Assembly (NCBI GenBank): GCA_943737045.1
Contig: CALSFV010000266.1
Coordinates: 62,001-126,000, forward strand
Length of the DNA: 64,000 nucleotides
Origin: Parapristionchus giblindavisi
Lineage: Eukaryota > Nematoda > Chromadorea > Rhabditida > Diplogasteridae
Direction: 5' to 3'
Each line of letters begins with the position of its first letter. Position 1 is the stretch's first letter. The position numbers and the translations under genes were made by a program. The notes under the pieces were generated by a model. It was not told the DNA's origin, did not search any database, and saw only the letters and a program-made list of their open reading frames with translations. This document shows positions 1 to 16,143 of this stretch, piece by piece.

Positions 1-1
1 C

Positions 2-319
2 GGCACTGTGGCATAGACTATCTGGGACCATTCCATATTCTGGATTCCATAAAATCCAAAAAAGTCTGTTCTTTTAATAACCTGTATGGTTACTAGAGCA
101 GTCCACTTTGAAGTCACGGAGGATCTCTCCACCACCCTATTCTTAGAAGCAATCAAACGATTTGTTGCTCGAAGAGGAAGACCAGCAACCATAACCTCCG
201 ATAATGGGTCCCAATTCAAATTAGGAGAATATATTCTTGCTTCTTATTGGGAATCTATTCCAAAAGAAGAATCCATACAAAATTTCCTGTGCGCAAACAC
301 CTTATCACGCATTAGCTGA
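2..319 (+). pseudogene. BEL/Pao retrotransposon integrase fragment, copy 1
   Basis: This is a decayed piece of a retrotransposon integrase core, the domain that joins element DNA to the host genome. A first frame gives a [12 protein letters not shown] start of the core. After a frame break near position 64 a second frame reads TRAVHFEV, then [16 protein letters not shown] and TSDNGSQF, the spacing seen around the first two catalytic aspartates in BEL/Pao integrases. The domain then runs into stops before the catalytic glutamate, and no gag, protease or reverse transcriptase is present. The same break occurs in the other three copies (2393, 4826 and 10481), so decay preceded duplication. Family assignment rests on motif recognition alone. 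Confidence 0.75.
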
Positions 320-2370
<2,051 letters not shown>

Positions 2371-2392
2371 GAATAATCTGCGCGAGACCCTT

Positions 2393-2681
2393 CGGCACTG
2401 TGGCATAGACTATCTGGGACCATTCCATATTCTGGATTCCATAAAATCCAAAAAAGTCTGTTCTTTTAATAACCTGTATGGTTACTAGAGCAGTCCACTT
2501 TGAAGTCACGGAGGATCTCTCCACCACCCTATTCTTAGAAGCAATCAAACGATTTGTTGCTCGAAGAGGAAGACCAGCAACCATAACCTCCGATAATGGG
2601 TCCCAATTCAAATTAGGAGAATATATTCTTGCTTCTTATTGGGAATCTATTCCAAAAGAAGAATTTACAGATAATGGATAA
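2393..2681 (+). pseudogene. BEL/Pao integrase fragment, copy 2, truncated by a module junction
   Basis: Same sequence as copy 1, including the shared frame break, but it stops at about 2665, where GAAGAAT of the integrase passes directly into TTTACAGATAATGG of the next module. It is joined on the left to array 1 through AGAATAATCTGCGCGAGACC. The junction shows that modules were recombined after the integrase had decayed. Confidence 0.75.
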
Positions 2682-3062
2682 ATCAAATTCATTTTTACAG
2701 ATAATGGATAAATCACAATGTATAATACATAAAATAGAAGAGAGAAACTTTATGATTTAGACTTTTCGGAAAATATTTCTCTATAATCAGTGATTCTCAT
2801 TCTCGTTTGCGTCAGCCATCTTTAGCGGTCGAAATGTACAAAATGTGACCAATCGATTTTTCATGTATCCGCACTCCCTTGTGGTTACATTCTATGTTGT
2901 AGATATTCATATCATCTTACAAGGGAAGCACCAGTTGCGACGGAACCAATTCTGTAAGGGACACATATGGGTAGTTAGTGTTGAGGGGGGGGGGGGGGGG
3001 AACGACAAAACTGTTTTCAAAAGCTGCACCGCGGACCTACTAATCGATAATTTAGATCGATG
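2666..3062 (+). repeat. Non-coding module upstream of the RTE fragment (copy 1)
   Basis: It begins with two direct copies of a phrase reading TTTACAGATAATGGATAAAT and contains a poly-G tract at 2985-3000. No gene is visible. The same sequence recurs at 8373-8779 and inverted at 13521-13920, always next to an RTE 3' end. Confidence 0.7.
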
Positions 3063-3737
3063 TACAAATCAAATCAAATCAAATCATTTATTTTCCTGTA
3101 TAAGAAAGCAAGGGGATGGTATGGGCTTCTTCTTATCACGTTAAACGGGGTCAGGAAAACTAGTCTTCGTGTGTGCCATAGTAGTCGATTCAGCGTGTGT
3201 CGTTCCGTCAGCTTGAGTTCCGTGAAGTCCTTCTTGATCAATTCCGTCCATCTGAGCTTCGGTCTTCCTCTTGGTCTTCTTCCTTGTGGCGCGTATTGTA
3301 TCATCCTTCTGCATACATGTTCTCTATCTTTCCTCTTCACATGTCCGTACCATCTCAGTCTTTTCTCTCGGATCTTTTCATTAATCGGTCTTACTTTCAT
3401 CATTCCTCTAAGCACTTCATTTCTTATTCTATCAGACAGGGTAACTCCACATGCCCATCTCATCATCCTCATCTCAGTACACATCAACTTTGCTTCTTGT
3501 CTATCCGTCATCGGCCATGTCTCACTTCCATACATCAGTGCTGGTCTAATCACAGTCTTATACACTTTGCCCTTCACTCGAATCGCTACTCTCCTATCTC
3601 TTAATACTCCACTGCAAGCTTTCCACTTACTCCAAGCACACTTCACTCTATTATCGATATCCCGTTGTGCATCACCTTCTGTCGCTATCACTCCCCCTAC
3701 GCTCCCCCTAAATACCCAAGGAGATGCAACATAGAGT
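3063..3737 (-). pseudogene. RTE-type LINE 3' end, copy 1 (C-terminus of reverse transcriptase protein)
   Basis: The minus-strand frame encodes the last ~220 residues of a non-LTR retrotransposon protein. Recognisable pieces are KCAWSKWKACSGVLRDRR, IRPALMYGSETWP, EMRMMRWACG, RLRWYGHVKR and RPRGRPKLRW, characteristic of the region after the RT palm in RTE elements. Endonuclease and RT palm are absent, so the copy is 5'-truncated and inactive. Its 3' tail is a TTTGAT-type repeat at 3063-3090, typical of LINE microsatellite tails. Its 5' side joins the hexamer array at 3737-3741, so the long frame crossing into the array is accidental. Near-identical copies are at 8780 (minus) and 12842 (plus). 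Confidence 0.85.
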
Positions 3738-3740
3738 GGC

Positions 3741-4803
3741 TTGGGCTTAGGCTTAGGCTTAGGCTTGGGCTTGGGCTTGGGCTTGGGCTTGGGCTTGGGC
3801 TTGGGCTTGGGCTTGGGCTTGGGCTTGGGCTTGGGCTTGGGCTTGGGCTTGGGCTTGGGCTTGGGCTTGGGCTTGGGCTTGGGCTTGGGCTTGGGCTTGG
3901 GCTTGGGCTTGGGCTTGGGCTTGGGCTTGGGCTTGGGCTTGGGCTTGGGCTTGGGCTTGGGCTTGGGCTTGGGCTTGGGCTTGGGCTTGGGCTTGGGCTT
4001 GGGCTTGGGCTTGGGCTTGGGCTTGGGCTTGGGCTTGGGCTTGGGCTTGGGCTTGGGCTTGGGCTTGGGCTTGGGCTTGGGCTTGGGCTTGGGCTTGGGC
4101 TTGGGCTTGGGCTTGGGCTTGGGCTTGGGCTTGGGCTTGGGCTTGGGCTTGGGCTTGGGCTTGGGCTTGGGCTTGGGCTTGGGCTTGGGCTTGGGCTTGG
4201 GCTTGGGCTTGGGCTTGGGCTTGGGCTTGGGCTTGGGCTTGGGCTTGGGCTTGGGCTTGGGCTTGGGCTTGGGCTTGGGCTTGGGCTTGGGCTTGGGCTT
4301 GGGCTTGGGCTTGGGCTTGGGCTTGGGCTTGGGCTTGGGCTTGGGCTTGGGCTTGGGCTTGGGCTTGGGCTTGGGCTTGGGCTTGGGCTTGGGCTTGGGC
4401 TTGGGCTTGGGCTTGGGCTTGGGCTTGGGCTTGGGCTTGGGCTTGGGCTTGGGCTTGGGCTTGGGCTTGGGCTTGGGCTTGGGCTTGGGCTTGGGCTTGG
4501 GCTTGGGCTTGGGCTTGGGCTTGGGCTTGGGCTTGGGCTTGGGCTTGGGCTTGGGCTTGGGCTTGGGCATGGGCTTGGGCTTGGGCTTGGGCTTGGGCTT
4601 GGATGGGCTTGGGCTTGGGCTTGGGCTTGGGCTTGGGCTTGGGCTTGGGCTTGGGCTTGGGCTTGGGCTTGGGCTTGGGCTTGGGCTTGGGCTTGGGCTT
4701 GGGCTTGGGCTTGGGCTTGGGCTTGGGCTTGGGCTTGGGCTTGGGCTTGGGCTTGGGCTTGGGCTTGGGCTTGGGCTTGGGCTTGGGCTTGGGCTTGGGC
4801 TTA
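3741..4803 (+). repeat. (TTGGGC)n telomere-like array 2
   Basis: About 1.06 kb of TTGGGC. The left edge carries three TTAGGC units before the variant becomes uniform. Single interruptions (GGGCAT near 4566, TTGGATGGGC near 4600) break the frame of the repeat. The right end passes into the fixed boundary TTAGAATAATCTGCGCGAG of the integrase module. Confidence 0.97.
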
Positions 4804-4825
4804 GAATAATCTGCGCGAGACCCTT

Positions 4826-5144
4826 CGGCACTGTGGCATAGACTATCTGGGACCATTCCATATTCTGGATTCCATAAAATCCAAAAAAGTCTGTTCTTTT
4901 AATAACCTGTATGGTTACTAGAGCAGTCCACTTTGAAGTCACGGAGGATCTCTCCACCACCCTATTCTTAGAAGCAATCAAACGATTTGTTGCTCGAAGA
5001 GGAAGACCAGCAACCATAACCTCCGATAATGGGTCCCAATTCAAATTAGGAGAATATATTCTTGCTTCTTATTGGGAATCTATTCCAAAAGAAGAATCCA
5101 TACAAAATTTCCTGTGCGCAAACACCTTATCACGCATTAGCTGA
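4826..5144 (+). pseudogene. BEL/Pao integrase fragment, copy 3
   Basis: Full-length copy of the decayed module, apparently identical to copy 1 including the shared frame break and terminal stop. Its downstream tail (5145-5456) is also the same apart from a base near 5446 (CCCATTTCCC instead of CCCTTTTCCC), which points to recent duplication. Confidence 0.75.
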
Positions 5145-6605
<1,461 letters not shown>

Positions 6606-7278
6606 CCCCCCCCCAACGGCACCAGTCCCTAGTCGGTACCACAACGGGAACCATGCGCACCTGTGCTGCAAAAATGTTCCGAATGTGCTGGGCGGAGTCT
6701 TGGGAGCCACTGAGAGCCACTGAGAGTGGAGGGGGCGCCGGCACCAAAATTTCCGATTGTGCAAAAATGTGTAAAATCGGACGGGCGTCGATAGTATAAG
6801 TTTCAAATGGTCGCTCGGACGCCAGGGCGCCGGCGCCAAAATATCCGATTGTGCAAAAAGATGTTCAATTGATCGGCATTGATAATACCTACAGGGTCCT
6901 ACAAGCAACCCTGCAGCAGGGTGGGTCGTACGAGTCGAAAAAAAAGGACCGACAAATCTGTTTTCAAAAGCTGCACCGCGGACCTACTAATCGATAATTT
7001 CGATTAGTGATTGTCCACCACCCTCCAGAAATCCCTGCCCCAAGGCTTACATACTCGGAAAAGGCATGTGAATGCAATTAAGAAGGATGCACTCTTTGTT
7101 CCAAGTGCGAGAAGCCGTTCTGCTTCGAATGTTTGCACCAATGCTGATTATTTAGGTATAGTTCCCCGGATATATTTCTTCATTCACCGTATTCTATTCG
7201 AATGATAAAGCTCTGAAATGCCGATAAAACAATGAAAATGAAGTTGAGGAAGTTTGTAAAAATCAGCAAAAGAATAAT
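6606..7278. other. GC-rich spacer module C, copy 1
   Basis: No gene seen. It starts with poly-C and AACGGCACCAGTCCCTAG and contains several partial internal repeats of the phrase CCGATTGTGCAAAAA and its neighbours (about 6758 and 6844), suggesting an old short tandem structure. A near-identical copy with an extra ~100-base segment is at 11973-12763, and a diverged relative is at 7530-8372. Confidence 0.6.
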
Positions 7279-7350
7279 GACCGGGAGGGGAATCGAACCA
7301 GGTGATATGGGAGTGCTAGTGTGATGCTCTTCCGGTTGAGCCGCCGAGGC
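7279..7350 (-). pseudogene. tRNA-like relic, copy 1
   Basis: Read on the minus strand, a GGCTCAACCGG box-A-like segment is followed at tRNA spacing by GGTTCGATTCC, a good box B. The D-stem pairs (GCTC with GAGC), but the acceptor, anticodon and T stems do not pair well, so it is a degenerate tRNA or tRNA-derived SINE piece, not a working gene. An almost identical copy is at 12764. Confidence 0.4.
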
Positions 7351-7361
7351 AGAAAATGGGA

Positions 7362-7529
7362 GGCTTAGGCTTAGGCTTGGGCTTAGGCTTGGGCTTGGGC
7401 TTGGGCTTGGGCTTGGGCTTGGGCTTGGGCTTGGGCTTGGGCTTGGGCTTGGGCTTGGGCTTGGGCTTGGGCTTGGGCTTGGGCTTGGGCTTGGGCTTGG
7501 GCTTGGGCTTGGGCTTGGGCTTGGGCTTG
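7362..7529 (+). repeat. (TTGGGC)n telomere-like array 4, short
   Basis: About 170 bases. The left edge has two TTAGGC units, one TTGGGC and another TTAGGC, then pure TTGGGC, ending in CTTG and a 16-base poly-C run. A 40-base inverted relative forms the left arm of the junction at 14765-14815. Confidence 0.95.
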
Positions 7530-8372
7530 CCCCCCCCCCCCCCCCAACGGCACAAGTCCCAAGTCGGTACCATAACGGGAACCATGCGCACCTTTGCTGC
7601 AAAAATGTTCCGTATGTGCTGGGCGGGTCTTGGGAAGGGCCAGTGAGAGTGGAGGGGGCGGGGCCTTGCATATATGTCCCCCAAACCTCACAACTTGCCC
7701 CCCTAGGTCCCGGACGCCAGACGCAGATCGGATCGTGATCGTGATCGTGAGATCGTGAGACGTGCCGGCGCCAGGGCGCACGATTTGCACGATACAGGGC
7801 ACGCCGGCACCAAAATATCCATTTGTACAAAAATGTGTAAAATAGGACGGGCATCGATAATACAAGTGCCAAATGGTCGCCCGGACGCCAGAGCGCCAGA
7901 ATATCCGATTGTACAATTCAATGTCATTGTACAAGATGTTCAATTGATCGGCATTGATAATACCTACAGGGTCCAACCGTACAGCAGGGTGGGTCGAACG
8001 AGTCGAAAAAATGCAAAATGTACCAAAGGTGTTCATTCTTTGCGGTATTGATAATACACTAGCCCCTCCCCGATCCCCTCCCTATCCCGATTCCGATTCC
8101 CGAGCTCCAAACTTGATCGATGGACTCCCCGTGCTCCAAACCTGACTGATGGACTCCCCGAGTTCCAATCTTGACCGATGCACTTCCCGAGCTCCAATAT
8201 TGACCGATGAGTCCATCGAGTCGATGAGCCCTGAGCTAAAATCTTGTCTAGATCGAATCGAATATCGTGTATCTAACATATTTTTTTAGATTTTTTAACC
8301 AAGTGACAGTGACGGATTATTCAGTGAATCAGGCATTGATATTGCAAGTGGTAAAACTCGTAAAATTTTAAC
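7530..8372. other. Spacer module C', diverged relative of module C
   Basis: Starts like module C (AACGGCACAAGTCCC against AACGGCACCAGTCCC) but then differs, with a TCGTGATCGTGATCG direct repeat near 7733 and four short tandem phrases of the type GAGCTCCAATCTTGACCGATG between 8095 and 8215. No protein gene or RNA gene is evident. An inverted, near-identical copy lies at 13921-14764. Confidence 0.55.
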
Positions 8373-8779
8373 TAATTCATTTTTACAGATAATGGATAAA
8401 TCAAATTCATTTTTACAGATAATGGATAAATCACAATGTATAATACATAAAATAGAAGAGAGAAACTTTATGATTTAGACTTTTCGGAAAATATTTCTCT
8501 ATAATCAGTGATTCTCATTCTCGTTTGCGTCAGCCATCTTTAGCGGTCGAAATGTACAAAATGTGACCAATCGATTTTTCATGTATCCGCACTCCCTTGT
8601 GGTTACATTCTATGTTGTAGATATTCATATCATCTTACAAGGGAAGCACCAGTTGCGACGGAACCAATTCTGTAAGGGACACATATGGGTAGTTAGTGTT
8701 GAGGGGGGGGGGGGGGGAACGACAAAACTGTTTTCAAAAGCTGCACCGCGGACCTACTAATCGATAATTTAGATCGATG
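8373..8779 (+). repeat. Non-coding module upstream of the RTE fragment (copy 2)
   Basis: Same sequence as 2666-3062, with the duplicated TTTACAGATAATGG phrase and a poly-G tract at 8703-8717. Here the left neighbour is module C' instead of the truncated integrase. Confidence 0.7.
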
Positions 8780-9454
8780 TACAAATCAAATCAAATCAAA
8801 TCATTTATTTTCCTGTATAAGAAAGCAAGGGGATGGTATGGGCTTCTTCTTATCACGTTAAACGGGGTCAGGAAAACTAGTCTTCGTGTGTGCCATAGTA
8901 GTCGATTCAGCGTGTGTCGTTCCGTCAGCTTGAGTTCCGTGAAGTCCTTCTTGATCAATTCCGTCCATCTGAGCTTCGGTCTTCCTCTTGGTCTTCTTCC
9001 TTGTGGCGCGTATTGTATCATCCTTCTGCATACATGTTCTCTATCTTTCCTCTTCACATGTCCGTACCATCTCAGTCTTTTCTCTCGGATCTTTTCATTA
9101 ATCGGTCTTACTTTCATCATTCCTCTAAGCACTTCATTTCTTATTCTATCAGACAGGGTAACTCCACATGCCCATCTCATCATCCTCATCTCAGTACACA
9201 TCAACTTTGCTTCTTGTCTATCCGTCATCGGCCATGTCTCACTTCCATACATCAGTGCTGGTCTAATCACAGTCTTATACACTTTGCCCTTCACTCGAAT
9301 CGCTACTCTCCTATCTCTTAATACTCCACTGCAAGCTTTCCACTTACTCCAAGCACACTTCACTCTATTATCGATATCCCGTTGTGCATCACCTTCTGTC
9401 GCTATCACTCCCCCTACGCTCCCCCTAAATACCCAAGGAGATGCAACATAGAGT
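8780..9454 (-). pseudogene. RTE-type LINE 3' end, copy 2
   Basis: Near-identical to the copy at 3063-3737, including the TTTGAT tail and the boundary to the following hexamer array. Only the C-terminal part of the RTE protein is encoded, and the element is 5'-truncated. Confidence 0.85.
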
Positions 9455-9457
9455 GGC

Positions 9458-10458
9458 TTGGGCTTAGGCTTAGGCTTAGGCTTGGGCTTGGGCTTGGGCT
9501 TGGGCTTGGGCTTGGGCTTGGGCTTGGGCTTGGGCTTGGGCTTGGGCTTGGGCTTGGGCTTGGGCTTGGGCTTGGGCTTGGGCTTGGGCTTGGGCTTGGG
9601 CTTGGGCTTGGGCTTGGGCTTGGGCTTGGGCTTGGGCTTGGGCTTGGGCTTGGGCTTGGGCTTGGGCTTGGGCTTGGGCTTGGGCTTGGGCTTGGGCTTG
9701 GGCTTGGGCTTGGGCTTGGGCTTGGGCTTGGGCTTGGGCTTGGGCTTGGGCTTGGGCTTGGGCTTGGGCTTGGGCTTGGGCTTGGGCTTGGGCTTGGGCT
9801 TGGGCTTGGGCTTGGGCTTGGGCTTGGGCTTGGGCTTGGGCTTGGGCTTGGGCTTGGGCTTGGGCTTGGGCTTGGGCTTGGGCTTGGGCTTAGGCTTGGG
9901 CTTAGGCTTGGGCTTGGGCTTGGGCTTGGGCTTGGGCTTGGGCTTGGGCTTGGGCTTGGGCTTGGGCTTGGGCTTGGGCTTGGGCTTGGGCTTGGGCTTG
10001 GGCTTGGGCTTGGGCTTGGGCTTGGGCTTGGGCTTGGGCTTGGGCTTGGGCTTGGGCTTGGGCTTGGGCTTGGGCTTGGGCTTGGGCTTGGGCTTGGGCT
10101 TGGGCTTGGGCTTGGGCTTGGGCTTGGGCTTGGGCTTGGGCTTGGGCTTGGGCTTGGGCTTGGGCTTGGGCTTGGGCTTGGGCTTGGGCTTGGGCTTGGG
10201 CTTGGGCTTGGGCTTGGGCTTGGGGGCTTGGGCTTGGGCTTGGGCTTGGGCTTGGGCTTGGGCTTGGGCTTGGGCTTGGGCTTGGGCTTGGGCTTGGGCT
10301 TGGGCATGGGCTTGGGCTTGGGCTTGGGCTTGGGCTTGGGCTTGGGCTTGGGCTTGGGCTTGGGCTTGGGCTTGGGCTTGGGCTTGGGCTTGGGCTTGGG
10401 CTTGGGCTTGGGCTTGGGCTTGGGCTTGGGCTTGGGCTTGGGCTTGGGCTTGGGCTTA
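9458..10458 (+). repeat. (TTGGGC)n telomere-like array 5
   Basis: About 1.0 kb. It begins with TTAGGC units, has a second small TTAGGC cluster near 9892-9906, an extra-G slip near 10223 and a GGGCAT variant near 10304. The right boundary is again TTAGAATAATCTGCGCGAG. GGGCAT variants in both this array and array 2 suggest common descent. Confidence 0.97.
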
Positions 10459-10480
10459 GAATAATCTGCGCGAGACCCTT

Positions 10481-10799
10481 CGGCACTGTGGCATAGACTA
10501 TCTGGGACCATTCCATATTCTGGATTCCATAAAATCCAAAAAAGTCTGTTCTTTTAATAACCTGTATGGTTACTAGAGCAGTCCACTTTGAAGTCACGGA
10601 GGATCTCTCCACCACCCTATTCTTAGAAGCAATCAAACGATTTGTTGCTCGAAGAGGAAGACCAGCAACCATAACCTCCGATAATGGGTCCCAATTCAAA
10701 TTAGGAGAATATATTCTTGCTTCTTATTGGGAATCTATTCCAAAAGAAGAATCCATACAAAATTTCCTGTGCGCAAACACCTTATCACGCATTAGCTGA
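10481..10799 (+). pseudogene. BEL/Pao integrase fragment, copy 4
   Basis: Full-length decayed module matching copies 1 and 3, with the shared frame break. It shows no intact integrase and no neighbouring retrotransposon genes. Confidence 0.75.
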
Positions 10800-11972
<1,173 letters not shown>

Positions 11973-12763
11973 CCCCCCCCCCCCAACGGCACCAGTCCCT
12001 AGTCGGTACCACAACGGGAACCATGCGCACCTGTGCTGCAAAAATGTTCCGAATGTGCTGGGCGGAGTCTTGGGAGCCACTGAGAGCCACTGAGAGTGGA
12101 GGGGGCGGGGCCTTGCAGCGTCTCTGATTGGCCGAAAGCCAATATGTGTCCCCCAAACCTCACAACTTGCTACAGTGCCTCCATAGGGTCACTGGATGGT
12201 CTCCCGGAGCGCCGCCAGGGCGCCGGCACCAAAATTTCCGATTGTGCAAAAATGTGTAAAATCGGACGGGCGTCGATAGTATAAGTTTCAAATGGTCGCT
12301 CGGACGCCAGGGCGCCGGCGCCAAAATATCCGATTGTGCAAAAAGATGTTCAATTGATCGGCATTGATAATACCTACAGGGTCCTACAAGCAACCCTGCA
12401 GCAGGGTGGGTCGTACGAGTCGAAAAAAAAGGACCGACAAATCTGTTTTCAAAAGCTGCACCGCGGACCTACTAATCGATAATTTCGATTAGTGATTGTC
12501 CACCACCCTCCAGAAATCCCTGCCCCAAGGCTTACATACTCGGAAAAGGCATGTGAATGCAATTAAGAAGGATGCACTCTTTGTTCCAAGTGCGAGAAGC
12601 CGTTCTGCTTCGAATGTTTGCACCAATGCTGATTATTTAGGTATAGTTCCCCGGATATATTTCTTCATTCACCGTATTCTATTCGAATGATAAAGCTCTG
12701 AAATGCCGATAAAACAATGAAAATGAAGTTGAGGAAGTTTGTAAAAATCAGCAAAAGAATAAT
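11973..12763. other. GC-rich spacer module C, copy 2
   Basis: Matches 6606-7278 but carries an additional stretch at about 12107-12215 (GGGGCCTTGCAGCGTCTC onwards). No gene seen. Confidence 0.6.
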
Positions 12764-12835
12764 GACCGGGAGGGGAATCGAACCAGGTGATATGGGAGTG
12801 CTAGTGTGATGCTCTCCCGGTTGAGCCGCCGAGGC
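12764..12835 (-). pseudogene. tRNA-like relic, copy 2
   Basis: Same box-A and box-B pattern as the relic at 7279, one base different (CTCTCCCGG against CTCTTCCGG on the plus strand). Immediately to its right the sequence switches to an inverted RTE fragment, so this relic marks an inversion or recombination breakpoint. Confidence 0.4.
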
Positions 12836-12841
12836 AGTTGT

Positions 12842-13520
12842 GCACTCTATGTTGCATCTCCTTGGGTATTTAGGGGGAGCGTAGGGGGAGTGATAGCGAC
12901 AGAAGGTGATGCACAACGGGATATCGATAATAGAGTGAAGTGTGCTTGGAGTAAGTGGAAAGCTTGCAGTGGAGTATTAAGAGATAGGAGAGTAGCGATT
13001 CGAGTGAAGGGCAAAGTGTATAAGACTGTGATTAGACCAGCACTGATGTATGGAAGTGAGACATGGCCGATGACGGATAGACAAGAAGCAAAGTTGATGT
13101 GTACTGAGATGAGGATGATGAGATGGGCATGTGGAGTTACCCTGTCTGATAGAATAAGAAATGAAGTGCTTAGAGGAATGATGAAAGTAAGACCGATTAA
13201 TGAAAAGATCCGAGAGAAAAGACTGAGATGGTACGGACATGTGAAGAGGAAAGATAGAGAACATGTATGCAGAAGGATGATACAATACGCGCCACAAGGA
13301 AGAAGACCAAGAGGAAGACCGAAGCTCAGATGGACGGAATTGATCAAGAAGGACTTCACGGAACTCAAGCTGACGGAACGACACACGCTGAATCGACTAC
13401 TATGGCACACACGAAGACTAGTTTTCCTGACCCCGTTTAACGTGATAAGAAGAAGCCCATACCATCCCCTTGCTTTCTTATACAGGAAAATAAATGATTT
13501 GATTTGATTTGATTTGTACA
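12842..13520 (+). pseudogene. RTE-type LINE 3' end, copy 3 (inverted)
   Basis: Plus-strand copy of the RTE C-terminal fragment, ending in AAATAAATGATTTGATTTG, the element's microsatellite tail. It encodes the same motifs as the minus-strand copies. It is the first part of a ~2-kb inverted copy of 7353-9454. Confidence 0.85.
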
Positions 13521-14764
13521 TCGATCTAAATTATCGATTAGTAGGTCCGCGGTGCAGCTTTTGAAAACAGTTTTGTCGTTCCCCCCCCCCTCAACACTAA
13601 CTACCCATATGTGTCCCTTACAGAATTGGTTCCGTCGCAACTGGTGCTTCCCTTGTAAGATGATATGAATATCTACAACATAGAATGTAACCACAAGGGA
13701 GTGCGGATACATGAAAAATCGATTGGTCACATTTTGTACATTTCGACCGCTAAAGATGACTGACGCAAACGAGAATGAGAATCACTGATTATAGAGAAAT
13801 ATTTTCCGAAAAGTCTAAATCATAAAGTTTCTCTCTTCTATTTTATGTATTATACATTGTGATTTATCCATTATCTGTAAAAATGAATTTGATTTATCCA
13901 TTATCTGTAAAAATGAATTAGTTAAAATTTTACGAGTTTTACCACTTGCAATATCAATGCCTGATTCACTGAATAATCCGTCACTGTCACTTGGTTAAAA
14001 AATCTAAAAAAATATGATAGATACACGATATTCGATTCGATCTAGACAAGATTTTAGCTCAGGGCTCATCGACTCGATGGACTCATCGGTCAATATTGGA
14101 GCTCGGGAAGTGCATCGGTCAAGATTGGAACTCGGGGAGTCCATCAGTCAGGTTTGGAGCACGGGGAGTCCATCGATCAAGTTTGGAGCTCGGGAATCGG
14201 AATCGGGATAGGGAGGGGATCGGGGAGGGGCTAGTGTATTATCAATACCGCAAAGAATGAACACCTTTGGTACATTTTGCATTTTTTCGACTCGTTCGAC
14301 CCACCCTGCTGTACGGTTGGACCCTGTAGGTATTATCAATGCCGATCAATTGAACATCTTGTACAATGACATTGAATTGTACAATCGGATATTCTGGCGC
14401 TCTGGCGTCCGGGCGACCATTTGGCACTTGTATTATCGATGCCCGTCCTATTTTACACATTTTTGTACAAATGGATATTTTGGTGCCGGCGTGCCCTGTA
14501 TCGTGCAAATCGTGCGCCCTGGCGCCGGCACGTCTCACGATCTCACGATCACGATCACGATCCGATCTGCGTCTGGCGTCCGGGACCTAGGGGGGCAAGT
14601 TGTGAGGTTTGGGGGACATATATGCAAGGCCCCGCCCCCTCCACTCTCACTGGCCCTTCCCAAGACCCGCCCAGCACATACGGAACATTTTTGCAGCAAA
14701 GGTGCGCATGGTTCCCGTTATGGTACCGACTTGGGACTTGTGCCGTTGGGGGGGGGGGGGGGGG
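13521..14764. other. Inverted copies of the RTE-flanking module and spacer C'
   Basis: 13521-13920 is the reverse complement of 8373-8779, with a shorter poly-C tract at 13580. 13921-14764 is the reverse complement of module C' at 7530-8372 and ends in a poly-G run at 14747-14764. No gene seen. Confidence 0.6.
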
Positions 14765-15283
14765 CAAGCCCAAGCCCAAGCCCAAGCCCAAGCCCAAGCC
14801 TAAGCCTCCCATTTGGGCTTGGGCTTGGGCTTGGGCTTGGGCTTGGGCTTGGGCTTGGGCTTGGGCTTGGGCTTGGGCTTGGGCTTGGGCTTGGGCTTGG
14901 GCTTGGGCTTGGGCTTGGGCTTGGGCTTGGGCTTGGGCTTGGGCTTGGGCTTGGGCTTGGGCTTGGGCTTGGGCTTGGGCTTGGGCTTGGGCTTGGGCTT
15001 GGGCTTGGGCTTGGGCTTGGGCTTGGGCTTGGGCTTGGGCTTGGGCTTGGGCTTGGGCTTGGGCTTGGGCTTGGGCTTGGGCTTGGGCTTGGGCTTGGGC
15101 TTGGGCTTGGGCTTGGGCTTGGGCTTGGGCTTGGGCTTGGGCTTGGGCTTGGGCTTGGGCTTGGGCTTGGGCTTGGGCTTGGGCTTGGGCTTGGGCTTGG
15201 GCTTGGGCTTGGGCTTGGGCTTGGGCTTAGGCTTAGGCTTGGGCTTAGGCTTGGGCTTGGGCTTGGGCTTGGGCTTGAGCTTG
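14765..15283. repeat. Opposed telomere-like arrays: short GCCCAA arm joined to long TTGGGC arm
   Basis: From 14765 to 14808 the repeat runs CAAGCC (C-rich on plus), ending in TAAGCCTCCC. At 14811 it switches, through ATT, to TTGGGC and continues to 15283, with TTAGGC units near the right edge and a TTGAGCTTG plus poly-C ending. This is the only place where the hexamer changes orientation. Confidence 0.95.
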
Positions 15284-15426
15284 CCCCCCCCCCCCCCCAA
15301 CGGCAACTTTTACATAATCACTAAATACATAAGGAGAGATCGATGATCAATAGCTCGATCTATATTGATCTACTTATTCATTCTATCGATTGAGTTACCA
15401 TTCACCCCCATCGACGTTTCTTTAGT

Positions 15427-15690
15427 TAAGGTAGTCTTAGCGTTAGTTCCCGTGATACTATATTGATCTACTTAAAGATTTAAGGTAGTCTTAGCGTTAG
15501 TTACCGTGACACTATATTGATCTACTTAAAGATTGAAGGTAGTCTTAGCGTTAGTTCCCGTGATACTATATTGATCTACTTAAAGATTGAAGGTAGTCTT
15601 AGCGTTAGTTCCCGTGATACTATATTGATCTACTTAAAGATTGAAGGTAGACTTAGCGTTAGTTCCCGTGACACTATGTTGTAGTTTATA
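15427..15690 (+). repeat. Tandem repeat with a ~55-base unit, five copies
   Basis: Units start AAGGTAGTCTTAGCGTTAGT at about 15427, 15482, 15537, 15591 and 15645 and run through TATTGATCTACTTAAAGATT. Diverged single copies follow at about 15937-16010, 16461-16500 and 16513-16555, so the family once covered a larger area. Confidence 0.85.
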
Positions 15691-16143
15691 ATAATAACAA
15701 TAATAATAATAATATATTTATCGCATCTTGGAGAAGAGAGAAAAGAAGTCAGAAAAGAGAACAATAAAAATGCATATTAAGACAAGAAGTTGCGACGATA
15801 TAGTTGCAATTACTAAATTGCAACTTTTACATAATCAATACATAAGGAGAGATCGATGATACAATAGCTCGATCTATATTGATCTACTTAAACATTCTAT
15901 CTATTGAGTTACCATTCACACTCAGTAGAGTTCCTTTAGTTAATGTAATCTTAGCATTAGTTCCCGTGATACTATATTGATATACTAAAAAATTCTATCG
16001 ATTCAGGTACCATTCACACTGTGCAAAGTTCCTTTAGTTAAAGGGACAGTAACCCCTCTACTTTTCAGTGTTTGAATTCCCGCAATTGTTCCCCAACGCG
16101 ATAACTCTGCCACAGATATAGGAAATAATGACAAAAATCATTA
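15691..16143. other. Intergenic, low-complexity and diverged repeat copies
   Basis: An ATA/ACA-rich microsatellite is at 15691-15716. The phrase GCAACTTTTACATAATCA at about 15820 repeats the sequence just after array 7 (15304), so this area holds a second diverged copy of 15300-15480. No gene seen. Confidence 0.4.

Noticed and set aside
3060..3734. Plus-strand frames of 224 and 135 residues opposite the RTE fragments (also at 8777 and on the minus strand at 12847)
   Set aside because: They are antisense shadows of the recognisable RTE coding frame.
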